Assembly: GCF_003086295.3 (NCBI RefSeq)
Contig: NC_092045.1
Coordinates: 87,620,693-87,684,692, forward strand
Direction of reading: 5' to 3'
DNA length: 64,000 nucleotides
DNA from: Arachis hypogaea
Lineage: Eukaryota; Streptophyta; Magnoliopsida; Fabales; Fabaceae
Shown here: positions 46,888 to 58,138 of the stretch, in pieces
Numbering within the stretch: the stretch's first letter is position 1
How the letters are laid out: the number at the start of each line of letters is the position of its first letter
The notes under the pieces: model-generated
Told to the model about the DNA's origin: nothing
Databases searched by the model: none
The model's input: the letters and a program-made list of their open reading frames with translations, nothing else
Translations under genes and position numbers: made by a program

Positions 46888-47175
46888 AGTGTGTCGGATA
46901 CTATATCCCATGAGTGTGACAGGCACTATATCCCAAGAGCGTGGCAGGTGCTATATCCCAAGAGTGTGGGAGAACTTTACTTGAGAACTGTGTCGGGCAT
47001 TATATCCTATGAGTGTGGCGAGCACTATATCCCATGAGCGTGGCGGGCACTATACCCCAAGAGTGTAGGAACACTTTATCCTAGAAAATACGACGGGTAT
47101 TATATCCCATGAGTGTGGCAGGCACTATATCCCAAGAATGTGATAGGCACTATATCTCAAGAGTGTGGAGGCATG
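46888..47175 (+). repeat. 27-bp tandem minisatellite in the solo LTR
   Basis: Roughly ten diverged copies of a unit like GAGTGTGGCAGGCACTATATCCCAA. Related single copies lie at 46708-46760. No spacer/repeat regularity of a CRISPR type is present, and this is a plant genome. Confidence 0.85.
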
Positions 47176-48207
47176 TCAGAGAGACAATATTCGGGTTAGC
47201 TACTGGGTGTGTCGGGTTATGGCAAGGTAACCAACACGTGAGTTCACGGCCAGTAGGGGAGGCATACATTATATGCATTCATTTGTTTTGTTTGAGTGTG
47301 GATTACTTGGGTTTTCCTAGTTGATTATCTATTCTTATTTGCTATATTTTCTACCTGCTGTAACTGCATTCTATCTGTGTTTTTACTTATTGTATTGTAT
47401 GTCTCTGCAACTGAGAGATCCCTCGTATGGTGGAAGTGTGACGAGAGTTGTTCCACCGGTGTTTTGGAGGATTAGAGAAAATAGAAAGTGAAGGATTAAG
47501 TTACAATTAGATTTAGAACCTGAGTACCTTAGATAGTTTACCTGATTTCTGGTTTAATTTATAATTCTAAGTTTTAAATTTGAGTGTCAGAGTTCTAGGA
47601 ATGCCTCTGGCTTTTCCAAGACCTTTTATATTAACTATGCGGACACCTTTACCATGCTGAGAATCCCCCGTTCTCATTTCATACATATATTGTTGTTTTT
47701 TAAATGCAGGTTGAGAGGCACCTTACTGAGCGTCTGGAGACTTTCAAGAAGCGAAGAACTATATTTGGGTTTAATATTTTGGTTGTTCTAGTATATACGT
47801 ATGTTCATAGTTATTCTCCGCACCTTGAATTTTGTCCCTCTTAGAGGTTGATAATGGAGAAACAGGCGTTAGTTTGAGTCGTGTTTTGGGTTGTATACAT
47901 ATATATTTACATACTCTGGCCAGCCTTAGCTTCACAGGTCGAGTCTGGAGCTTGTTATTTGTATCTTTGAAACTCTGATCATATATATATTATCCCTTTC
48001 GTTCAATCTTATCTACCTTTCTTCTTTGACCCGATCATGAGTGATGTGATTTCTGTTTCATTTTTTATTTACCTTTTCTTTCAAGGCTCCTAGTTACAAT
48101 TTCCTTCAGTTATATTATATTATGTATTTTTACTTTTAGAGGTTGTAGTTCCTCGCCACCTCCGATTTACATCCTAGGCGTAAAACTCTGTGTGAAAGGG
48201 TGTTACA

Positions 48208-48463
48208 CTCTATACTAGACAAAGATGTAGGTGATGGTGACGTTTATAATGCTAATGATGAGGACAAAGATGTCGAGGTGAGGCAGGAAGCAAGAGGTAA
48301 GGTGATGGATGATGAGGGTTGTGAGGATGGGAATACGGAGGAGAACGACATGGGTTGCGGTGGTGTGCGTAATGATCATAATGTCATCAGGGAATCACAC
48401 AATGCTGATAAATATGGTAATGGAGATGCAGGGCTGAGAGGAAAAAAAATGATAGGGAAGTGG
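48208..48463 (+). pseudogene. LINE ORF1, second part
   Basis: Continues the frame from 45013 (ILDKDVGDGDVYNANDEDKD...) as an acidic, low-complexity linker. It stops at 48463 where element A begins. The LINE thus took two independent LTR insertions. Confidence 0.7.
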
Positions 48464-49685
48464 TGTGTGAAATTTGAACTCGCACAACTTCACCGACAAG
48501 TGCACCGGGTCGTCCAAGTAATACCTCAGGTGAGTGAGGGTTGATCCCACGAGGATTATTAGATTGAGCAAGCAATGGTTATCCTGCAGATCTTAGTCAT
48601 CCGAATAGAAAGTTAATTGTTGTTGTTGTAGGCGCATAAAACAAAACAATAAAGAAAGCAATAAAGAACTGATATAGAACAGTAGGGAGAAATCAGTTAA
48701 TGCTTTGGAAATGCTTTATCTTTCCAGATTAATACTTCTTACCAACTATTTTAACAATGAATGATTCATTCTATGGCAAAGCTGTAAGTGATTAACGCCA
48801 TGGATCGTTGTCAATTAATCTCTTCTAATCCATATCAAACGCCATGGATCATGGTCATTCAATATGAACAAGGGTGAAGCTCACGCAATTCATTCTCACT
48901 TGATCTTACTCAAAATGTCACAGACAAGGTCAGATCATCCGGATTGGAGAATGAAGCTCAATGTTCTAGCCTTAGCGCCACAGAAACCTCATTACCCATG
49001 ACTAATGAGATTATATGTCACTTATCCCAATTAGCCTAGATAAATTATTGGTCTAGGTGATGTATTCTCAAGCTTATAGCTCAATACTATCCGAGTCAGG
49101 ATTCGCAAAAACTCATGTAGAATAAGGGGTCATACTCTTGTTCCACCCCAGATTCATTGGATAAAGAATGACAATACATCATAGAATAGAACCAAACTTA
49201 TATTAAAATAGAGAAGTAATCATATTAATCCGTAGGAATAAGCAGAGCTCCTAACCTTAACCTAGGAGGTTTAGTTGCTCATAATTTACAAAGAAAACAG
49301 AGAAGATCTGTCTAATGTTGTGGGAACTCTCTTTAATTCTAAGTGATCTCCTTTTTTTAAATAGTAAACACTAACCCTAAGAAATGTTAAATTTAAATTA
49401 AAAAGTACAAAGATAAGACTGCATAAGCTAAGGAGTGGTAAAATCCACTTTGGGCCCACTTTGGTTGAGTGCTTTGTCCAAGCCTGGCGTTCAAATTGGA
49501 GAATGGCCGTTGAACACCAGCTAGGGGGTGAACGTGCTACTATCTTGGTCCCTTGGTGGCGTTGAACGCCAGCTTTGGGCGTTCAACGCTGGGCTTGCTC
49601 CCTTTGGGGCGGTGAACTCCAGATGTGGACGTTCAACACCAGTTTTAGGCAGTGATCTTGAAAATAAGTATAAACTAGTATATAT
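48464..49685 (-). repeat. 3' LTR of element A, U3 end deleted
   Basis: Aligns with the LTR of B (55329-56853) from its U5 end up to about 49680, including the GGCGTTGAACGCC cluster (49485-49641). It then breaks and continues with DNA equivalent to about 57150 of B. TATA-like TATTTAAA lies at 49357-49364 (minus). Confidence 0.85.
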
Positions 49686-50450
49686 CTTTAAGCGTGTTAT
49701 TTTCAAGTATTACCACCGGATACATAAACGCCACAGGCACTTAACTGGGAGAACCCTTTGGATTTGAATTTAGCTTTGTTTAAATTCCCAGACTGTGATG
49801 CCCAAAGTTTTTAAGCGTACCCTTTAGTTTTGGATCATGACTTTAACTACTCAGTCTCAAGCTCTTTGCTTGACACTTTTACACTACAAGTATTTAGTAT
49901 GGGATAGCAACTCATTTGAGCTTTTTACGCCAATTTTGACCCTCCTAACCATTGATGCTCAAAGCCTTGGATCCTTGCTCTTGTCTTTTCCTTTATATTT
50001 TTTTCTTTTATTTTTCTTTTTCTTTTTGCTGCTTTTTCTTGCTTCAAGAATCAATATTTTTTATTTTTCAGAGAATCAATAATACTCCTCTAAATTCACC
50101 GTTCTTCCAGAGTCAATATGCTCAACTTCAATATCAATTATGCACAGTTAATTCATACATTCAGAGAATAAAGATAAGGCCACCGCATCTTAAGTAATTG
50201 AAATAACTTGTACTAAACTCAAGGCTTTCTGTATTTTATTGCTTCTTAAAAAATTTTTTTATTTAAGTTTAGTGAGGAATATGTGAAACATCTTAAAACG
50301 CAACTAACAGGTATGGAAACTAACTACTAAACTAGAAAATGGAAAATCCTAATAGTAATCATGCAACTCAGAATTGAAAGACAGGAAATAAAGCACTAAA
50401 ATAGGTATAGGGTAGGTAAGATGAAACTCAACCACCTTAGTCATGGTGGT
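49686..50450 (-). other. Non-coding 3' internal region of element A
   Basis: Matches 57165-57880 of element B, including CATAAACGCCACAGGCACTT and ACCATTGATGCTCAAAG. No gene is recognised. Confidence 0.7.
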
Positions 50451-51538
50451 TGCTGCTTTCCCCAGAGGACATTTTCTGGCGCTTAAATTCCTCTAATTCT
50501 CATCCCTGCCTCTCTTGTCCTTCGACCAGCTTGTGAAGAAGTTGAGACTGGTCTTTTTGCTCCTCTTTGAGTTGGTCCATGGTGGCTCTCAACTATTCAA
50601 TGGATGTGGCCAGTTGAGTCCAGTATTCGATTGGAGGGAGGCTCTTAGGAGGGGAGACTAGCCTTTGAATCTTGGCTTACGTTGGTTCCCTTGTGTGTTA
50701 CATGCTCTCCTTGGTGATTGGGTCATCTCCTGTAATGAATGTATCTCTGTCAATAAAGATTCTTGCTTCATCATACAAGCGAGAGATGAGGTGTAGAAAG
50801 GCCAGCCTTAATTGAGTTGAGGTTTTGACTGCAATTCAGTACGTCTCGCAGAGGATTATTTGATGAACTTCCACCTCATTCCCAAGCAAGATGCAGTGGA
50901 TCATCACAGCTTGCTTTATTGTGACCTTGGAGCGGTTGCTAGTGGGGAGGATAGAACGCCCAATAAAATCCAGCCATCCTCTAGGAACTGGCTTGAGATC
51001 CATCCTCCTTATTTGGATTGGTTGACCCTTTTTGTCAGTTATCCACTGTGTTCCAGGGAGACATATGTCCTGTAAGACTTAGTCTAGCCTTGGATCAGCG
51101 TGCACTCTCCTATTAAAGGAGTTAAGGTTATCCTTCAATGGGGGTACCTGGAAAACTTTCCTCACTTTTTCCAGACCGTAATGCAAGGTCTTTCCTCAGA
51201 CCATAATGCACCATGGGTTGAATTCCGGTCTTTCTTCCTTTTATTTGTTCAACCTCCATAAGTTCGCATATACCTCTCAGACCTTCATGATTCTAACCTT
51301 AGTTGCAGGGTTGGCTAGAATCTCCCAACCCCTTGTTCGGATATGCTCTTGAATCTCCGGATATTCGTCTTCTTTTTAGATCGAACTTAACTTCCGGAAT
51401 TATAGCCTTCTTGCACACTACATCATAGTAGTGTTCCTCATAAAGTTTGGAGTAAAACTTGTAGGGCTTATAGGCGACCATTGAGGGAGCCTTTTCTTTC
51501 TTGTTTCTTAAAGTAGATCTTCCACCCTTTGGTGCCAT
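50451..51538 (-). pseudogene. 3' ORF of element A (plant transposon domain), heavily decayed
   Basis: The start is readable: MAPKGGRSTLRNKKEKAPS, FYSKLYEEHYYDVV, AIIPEVKFDLKR (51538-51299). The remainder, homologous to 58684-58139 of B, has many stops. It lies downstream of pol, in the env-like position, on the same strand as pol. Function unknown. Confidence 0.7.
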
Positions 51539-52051
51539 AAGAGCAGAGTGAACAGCAACATCAAACTCAAGAAATTGCTCGTCCCGAGTAAGAAGAAAAG
51601 AAAACAGAGGAAGAAGAAGCGAAAAGTGTAGAAGCAGGTGAATGGGGGCATGACAGAGGGAGAGAGAATCAAATGGGTATTAATAGAGAGGGAGTGGGTT
51701 TCTTATTTGAAGTTTGAAAGAGATGAGATAAGCTGGCGAATTTTGAAATTTAAAGATAATACCAACGATGAAAAAGATATGGTTAGCCAAGATATGGGTT
51801 ATGAAGTTATAAAAGATTTGAAAAATATTTGAAAAGATATTATATGAAAAGGATATGGTTTTGAAAAGATAAGATAGGAAAAGATTTGGATAAAAAAGAT
51901 TTGAAATGAAGAGGTTTAATTTTAAAATGTAGTTATGAAGATATCAAATAGGACGATTTGTTATGAAAAGATAAGTTTGGAAAAGATTTGGTTTGAAAAG
52001 TCTACTCCATCTTTCTCCTTTGAAGCACTCGAGTTCTTACCATCCCCCTTC

Positions 52052-52098
52052 TGGGTGTTCAATGCCCAGATCTGGCGTTGAACACCAGTTGGGGGCCT

Positions 52099-52138
<40 letters not shown>

Positions 52139-52343
52139 GAATTGGGCCGTTCAACGCTAAGAATGGGCGTTAAACGCCCATTGGAGGCCAAAGGAATGGC
52201 CCTGATTTCTCTTGTATGGGGGTTGAACGCCCATTTTGCAGCCCATTATTGGCGTTCAACGCAAGTAAGTACCCTTAAATGGACGTTGAATGCCCAGGCT
52301 TCCCCCTTCTTGGCGTTGGGCGCCAGTTCTGGTGTTCAACGCC
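52052..52343. repeat. GGCGTTNAACGCC cluster, internal, element A
   Basis: About nine words (for example GGGCGTTAAACGCCC, GGGGGTTGAACGCCC, TGGCGTTCAACGC, TGGTGTTCAACGCCAG) upstream of the 3' ORF on the minus strand. Confidence 0.85.
52102..52135 (+). repeat. Poly-T run, 34 bases
   Basis: An uninterrupted homopolymer inside the palindrome cluster of element A; B has only a short T run at the matching place (about 59645). It may be a replication-slippage expansion or a collapsed poly-A tail of an insertion. Confidence 0.95.
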
Positions 52344-52468
52344 AGCAAGGGGCTCTCTCCAGGGTGTTCTGGTTTTGTTCCTAGGCATTCCTGTTCCTAT
52401 TCTAAGTGCTACACATGATCACAAATGTTTAAAAAGCAAGGGAAAAATATGGAATTTCGACGAGATTA

Positions 52469-52853
52469 AGGCTTAGTTTGATAAAGCTTTTACTTTTCAA
52501 AAGTAGCTTATAAAAGTTAACTTTTAAAAGATAGCTTTTTAAAAGTTATAGCATTTATGTTTGGTAAATCAAATCAAAAATAGCGTTTAATAAGCACAAA
52601 CAACATCAATTACCTTTGGTAAAATAGCTTTTAAAATTAATTAACATATGAGGTTATGTCAGACTTTTAAATTTTGAAAAGCACAAGCCAACTTTGAAAA
52701 GCTCTATCTTAGGTGCTTTCAAAAGTACCTCGATCTTTTAAAAGATGCAAGCACAAGCACATGATCTTTTTGATTTACCAAACACAAAATGAAGAGCTTG
52801 AACTTTTAAAAAGCACAAGCACCCCTTCGAAAAGCTTTACCAAACCAAGCCTA
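52469..52853. mobile_element. Probable MITE inside element A
   Basis: Left terminus AGGCTTAGTTTGATAAAGCT and reverse-complemented right terminus AGGCTTGGTTTGGTAAAGCT differ at two of 20 positions. The interior has opposing AAAAGCTA / TTTTAAAAG runs. B lacks this segment at the equivalent place (about 60000-60080), supporting insertion into A. Flanking duplication: TAA-like flanks only, not certain. Confidence 0.65.
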
Positions 52854-53087
52854 AATATGAACGCAAACTAAAATAAACGGATGAAATGAAGAATACTATA
52901 CATATGGCTGGGTTGCCTCCCAGCAAGCGCTTCTTTATTGTCAGTAGCTGGACAATGCTGTTGTCATGTCACCAGAAGGCTGGAAGACTCTGGAAGAAAT
53001 CTTCCGATTATGCCATTTTTTGGATCTCTCCTTGTAAATTCTAGTATTCTCAAATGGAGCATGCCAGAATTCATCCAACTCATTTAG

Positions 53088-53900
53088 TTAGAGTAACCAT
53101 TTTTCTCCCGCAGCCATGGGATCAAAGTTGAGGAACCTTGTTGCCCAGTATGCTCTGTGTTCCAATTTCAGGAGTAAGTGGCATGTCTTTCCATAGACCA
53201 ACCAGCAAGGGGACATCCCGATGGGGGTTTTGAATGCAGTCTGGTATGCCCAGAGAGTATCGTCAAGTTTCCTTGCGCAATCTCTTCTGGAGGTACTAAC
53301 TATCCTCTCCAGAATTCGTTTGAGCTCCCTATTGGAGATTTTAGCTTGTCCATTGGTTTGTGAATGGTAGGGGGTGGCCACTTTGTGATGAACACCACAT
53401 CTTTGTAAGACGGAGGCAAGCTGTCTGTTATAGAAGTGGGTGCCTCCGTCACTGATCAGTGTTTGTGGGACACCGAACCTGCTGAAGATGCACTTCTACA
53501 AAAACTTCAACACCACTCGGGTGTCATTAGTGGGGGGAGCGATTGCCTCAACCCATTTAGACACGTAGTCTACTGCCACAAAAATGTAGGTGTTTGAATA
53601 TGAGAGTGGAAAGGATCCCATGAAGTCTATTCCCCATACATCAAACAACTCAATTTCCAAAATCTTTGTTGTGGCATTTTGTGATTATGAGGAAGATTTC
53701 CAACCCATTGGCATTTGTCATAATTACGGACAAACTCTCAGGAGTTTTTGAAGAGTGTTGGCTAGAAGAATCTGCACTGGAAGACCCTGGTAGCTGTTCT
53801 CTCTCCTCCAAAATGTTCTCCATATTCATAGCCATGACAATGCCATAGAATTTGCTGGATTTCTTCCTCGGAGACAAAACATTGGATTATAGAATCCGAG
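53088..53900 (-). pseudogene. Integrase of element A
   Basis: Minus-strand coding gives [58 protein letters not shown] and [17 protein letters not shown], the Athila integrase core with its D, D and E residues. At least one stop (in VVLKFL-stop-KCIFSRF) lies near 53500 and the zinc-finger end is frameshifted. Confidence 0.85.
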
Positions 53901-54129
53901 CATCTCTTAAAGAGGTAGGATTCATCCCATAATTAGTATTTAGCATCATGCAGGAGTTTGTGCACTTACTGTCTGCTATACTTTTTCAGAATGAACTTCA
54001 TGGTTTTATAGTTTGCAATGCCTACAAACCATGGTACTTTTTGGATTGTAAAAAGCTACTCATCAGGGAAAGTCTTGGACACCACAATGATGGGCGTGGC
54101 TGTTCTTGTGTCAAGCTCAATTTGGGATA

Positions 54130-55328
54130 GGTGATCCGCCGCTTGGTTCTCTGATCCTTTTTTGTCCCTGATCTCAATGTCAAATTCCCGGAAAAGCAGT
54201 ACCTATCTGATTAACCTGGGTTTAGAGTCCTAGTTGGTTAGGAGGTACTTGAGAGCTGCATGGTCAGTTTAAACAATGACCTTTGAACCAATTAAATAAA
54301 ATCTCAACTTATCCATTTCATAGACAACTGCTAGCAGTTCATTTTCAGTGGTGGTATAGTTCCTTTGAGCATCATTTGAAACGCGAGAAGCATAATAAAT
54401 GACGTGCAGAAGCTTGTCATGTCGCTGCCCCAGAACTGCGCCTATGGCGTAGTCACTGGCATCACACATTAGCTCGAATGGTAGGGCCCAGTTAGGTGCA
54501 GAAATGACAGGTACAGTGACTAGCTTGGCTTTTAAAGTTTTAAAGGCAAGCAGGCCATGCTCATAAAAAGCAAAAGGTGTGTTTGCAACTAGAAGGTTGC
54601 ACATGGGTTTTGCAATTTTGGAGAAATCCTTGATAAACCTCCTGTAGAACCCTGCATGGCCTAAGAAACTTCTGATTGCCTTAACATTAGTTGGCGGTGG
54701 TAATTTTTCAATCACTTCCACCTTAGCTTGGTCAACCTCTATTTCCTTGTTTGAGATCCTATGCCCAAGAACAATCCTTTCAGTAACCATAAGATGGCAT
54801 TTCTCTTAGTTTAAAACTGGGTTTGTTTCTTGGCAGTGCTTCAGCACCAGGGCTAGATGGTTAAGGTAAGAGTAAAAGGAATCGCCAAAAATAGAGAAGT
54901 TATCCATAAATACCTCCATGAATCACTAGGTTTATTTGGAAGGTTGCTGGTGCATTGCAATGGCCAAATGGCATCCTCCTATAAGTGAACACTCCAAATG
55001 GGCATGTGAACGCTGTCTTTTCTTGATCCCGAGGATCTACTACGATTTGATTGTAGCCCGAGTAGCCATCCAAGAAGCAGTAGAATGCATGGCCAGCCAG
55101 CCTTTCCAGCATCTGGTCAATAAAAGGTAATGGAAAGTGATCCTTTCTTGTGGCGTCGTTGAGTCTCCTATAATCAATGCACATATGCCACCTTGTGACC
55201 GTTCGTGTGGGGATCAACTCATTCCTTTCATTGAGGATTACTGTCATCCCGCCCTTCTTTGGGAACTACCTGTACACGGCTCACCTAGGGGATATCAGAA
55301 ATGGGAAATATGATCTCAGCCTCCTAAT
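54130..55328 (-). pseudogene. Reverse transcriptase / RNase H of element A, interrupted by B
   Basis: RT motifs: EAEIIFPISDIP then stop, VSRVQVVPK, WHMCIDYRRLNDATRKDHFP, FLDGYSGYNQIVVDPRDQ, FGVFTYRRMPFGHCNAPATF. After a small deletion (54900-54940) the catalytic box reads VFMDNFSIFGD, with Asn where the second Asp is expected. RNase H follows (ICYASRVSNDAQRNYTTTEN-like, ELLAVVYEMDKLRFYLIGSK; 54790-54269). Upstream of EAEIIFP the frame ends at B's LTR. Confidence 0.87.
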
Positions 55329-56853
55329 GCACGAAAATGAAACTTGCACAACTGAACCGGCAAGTGCACCGGGTTATCCAAGTAATAACTCAGGTGAGCG
55401 AGGGTCAATCCCACGAGGATTGTCAGAATGAGCAAGCTGTGGTTATCCCGTAGATCTTAGTCAGGCAAATAGAAAGTTGATTGTTGTTGCTGTAGGTGCA
55501 TAAACAAAACAATAATGAAAGCAATAAAGAATTGAAGTAGAAACAATAGTAAGAATTCAGTTAAGGCATCGAATATGCTTGTTCTTCCGGATTAAGACTT
55601 CTTACTGACTACTTCAACAATGAGTGATTCATCCAATGGCAAGGCTGTAAGTGATTAAGCTAGGGGTAGTGGTCATTAATCTCCTCTGATCCAAACCAAA
55701 CACCAGCCATGGTAGTTCAATCTGGAAGAGGGTGAAGCTCACGCAATTCAATCTCTAGTGATCCTACTTGAAACGTCACAGACAAGGTCGGATTTTCCAG
55801 ATCGAAGAATGATGCTCAGTATTCTAGCCTTAACGCCACAGGGACCTCAATTATCCATGACTAACGAGATTTCATATCACATATCCCAATTAGCACAAAT
55901 AACTTGTTGGAAGCTGTGATGTACTCTCAAGCTGTAGCTCAATACTATCCGGGTTAGGACTCGTAAAGAACTCATGTAGAATAAGGGGTGATACTCTCGT
56001 TCCACCCTAGATACATAAAGATAAAGAACAAAAATACATCATAGAATGGAATCAAACATATATTAAAGTAGAAAAGTAATGATATTAAGCCATAGGATTG
56101 AGCAGAGCTCATATCCTTAACCTAAGAGGTTTAGCCGCTCATACTGTATAGAAATAATATGTGTTCTGAGAGGTTAAAGATCCTAAACATGGGTGATCTT
56201 CTCCTATATATACTAATCTAATAATTAAAAATTACAAAAATGAGTAAAACTAAGCAGAAAGGTGCGAAAATCCACTTCTGGGCCCACTTAGTAAGTGTTT
56301 GTGCTGAGCTGGCGTCTAACATTGATGAGTGGGTGTTGAACGCCCACTAGGTGGTGTCTATGCTGCCTTGATGCTCCCTTGGTGGCGTTGAATGCCAGTT
56401 TTGGGCGTTCAACGCTGGCCTTGGTCCTTCTGGGGCGTTGAACGCCAGAAAGGGGGTAAGTTAGGCATTCAACGCCTGTTTTGGACAGTCCTTTCTAAAG
56501 AAAAGTATAGACTATTATATATTACTGGAAATCTCTAGACGTTAGCATTTCAACACCATTAAGGGTGCATCAATTAGACATTTGTAGCTCAAGAAATTCC
56601 TATTTGAATGCACAGAGGTCAAGATTTGACAACATTTTCTATCCTTTCTTTGCCTCTGAATCAGACCTTGCCAAAACTTGCCAAATTCATCCAAAAATCA
56701 CCTAAAATCATAAGAAAAATATAAAAACTCAAAGTAGCATCCAAAATGTGAATTTTGCACTAAAACCTACTAAAACATAATAAAACTCAACAAAATATAA
56801 TTAAAAACACTAAGAAAATAATACCAAAAAGGATATAAAATATCCACTCATCA
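55329..56853 (-). repeat. 3' LTR of element B
   Basis: 1,525 bp. From its 5' end on the minus strand: TGATGAGTGGATATTTTATA, the TGAGCTACAAATG...GTGTTGAAATGC block (56592-56503), the GGCGTTGAACGCC cluster (56478-56311), TATATATA (56214-56206), and near the end TCGTGGGATTGACCC and CCCGGTGCACTTGCCGG. Confidence 0.9.
56206..56214 (-). promoter_or_regulatory. TATA box in the LTR of element B
   Basis: GTATATATAGGAG on the minus strand, about 100 bp downstream of the last palindrome. It is the best core-promoter candidate in this LTR. Confidence 0.6.
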
Positions 56854-58138
56854 AAACACCAAACTTAAGTTGTTGCTTGTCGTCAAGAAACCAAAAAAGT
56901 AGCACTAAAATTAAGAGAAAGATACAATAAGTCTTAGAGTTTTCCATGAAGCTCAATTCCAAATAATTGAATGGGTTATTAGCTCTTTACTTCTAAACAG
57001 TTTTGGCATCTCACTTTTCTTTGAAGCTCAGAAGTATTGGCATCCTTTGGAACTAGAATCCGGATGATATTATTGATTTTCTTCTTTTAGCTCCTTTTTA
57101 TTCTTGAACACAGCTTCTTTTGGTGCTTTGCACCTTTTGAGCCTAGGTTTGACTCTGAGCGTTTTATTTTTCCGTATTACCACTGGATACATAAACGCCA
57201 CAGGCACTTATCTGGGGCACCCTTTGGATTCAAATTTTAGCTTTGCTTAACTTCCCAGACAGTGGTGCCCAGAGTTCTTAGGCGTACTCTTTAGCTTTGG
57301 GATCACGACATTAACTGCTCAGTCTCAAGCTCTTTACTTGACACCTTCGCACCACAAGCATTTAGTTGGGGATAGTAACTCATTTGAGCTTTTTAGGCCT
57401 ATTTTTGACCCTCCTAACCATTGATGCTCAAAGTCTTGGATCCTTTTATTGGTTTTCTTCTTGGAAATTTTTTTTGAATGCTGTTTCTTTTGCTTCAAGA
57501 ATATATAATTTGGATTTTTCTGAGAACCAATAATACTTCTCTTAAATTCACTGTTCTTTCAAGAGCCAACACCCTCATCTTTAAGACAATTATGCACAGT
57601 TAATTCATACATTCAGAAAGTAAATTCAGGGCCACCACTTTGTGAATTAGAAGGAACGAATTATAATCAACTCAAGAATTCTTGTATTATACTACTTCTA
57701 AAAAAACAAAATTTTATTCAAGTTCAATGGAATGATAAGTGGAACATCTTAAACTTAAATGACAGAATTAGAAATTAACTACTAGAAAAATGGGAAATCC
57801 TACTAGTGATCATGAAATATTAGAATTGAAAGACACAAAATAAAGTACTGAAATAGGAATTGAACATGGGTGAAAACTCAACCACCTTAATCATGGTGGT
57901 CACTGTTGTCTCCAGCAGATACTTTCTGATGCTTCAATTCTTCCAATTCTCACCCTTGCTTCTCTTGTTCTTCAGCCAGCTTATGAAGTATGTAAGACTG
58001 GTTCTTTTGCTCCATTCTCAATTGATCCAGAGTGGATTGTAACTGTTCAACGGATGCTGCCAGTTAAGTCTAATATTCAACTGGAGGGATACTTTGTTCT
58101 TGATGCGGCTCGGGCGTCTTCCTCTTAGGAGGGTCAAC
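56854..58138 (-). other. Non-coding 3' internal region of element B
   Basis: Between the 3' ORF and the 3' LTR. It matches A's equivalent where A is not deleted. There are no gene motifs. Confidence 0.7.

Larger units (their letters stand above)
45014..48207. mobile_element. 3.2 kb solo LTR inserted in LINE ORF1
   Basis: Begins TGTAAACCTCAGG, ends GTGTTACA and is flanked by CTCTA (45009-45013 and 48208-48212). Removing it restores a continuous LINE reading frame (NEGS|ILDKDVGDGD). No coding or primer site is found inside, so it is a solo LTR. Its great length and ends resemble Tekay/Del-type chromovirus LTRs (from memory). A TATA-like CCTATAAAAGCC at about 45195 on the plus strand hints at plus orientation, but orientation is unresolved. 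Confidence 0.8.
51539..53087 (-). other. Non-coding spacer between integrase and 3' ORF of element A
   Basis: It contains AAAGATTTGAAAAG-like repeats (51700-52000), a palindromic-word cluster (52052-52343), a 34-base T run (52102-52135), and from about 52480 to 52850 AAAAGCTTT/AAAGCACAAGC words that suggest a small inserted AT-rich element: AGGCTTAGTTTGATAAAGC on the left and, as reverse complement on the right, AGGCTTGGTTTGGTAAAGC. This inner element would span about 52469-52853 with TIRs of about 20 bp. Confidence 0.6.
48464..55328 (-). mobile_element. Element A: Athila-like Ty3-gypsy element, 3' half in window
   Basis: Minus-strand order from right: RT start (cut at 55328 by element B), RT, RNase H, integrase, a non-coding spacer with palindromes, a 3' ORF relic, then the remains of the 3' LTR (48464-about 49685). 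Flanking AGTGG (48459-48463) is the presumed left target duplication. A deletion joins mid-LTR to internal DNA near 49685, removing the U3 end and the polypurine tract that are intact in element B. The other half of A must lie beyond B, outside the window. Confidence 0.85.

Noticed and set aside
46888..47175. Regular repeats resembling a CRISPR array
   Set aside because: Units are contiguous and diverged with no unique spacers, and the DNA is a plant nuclear LTR.
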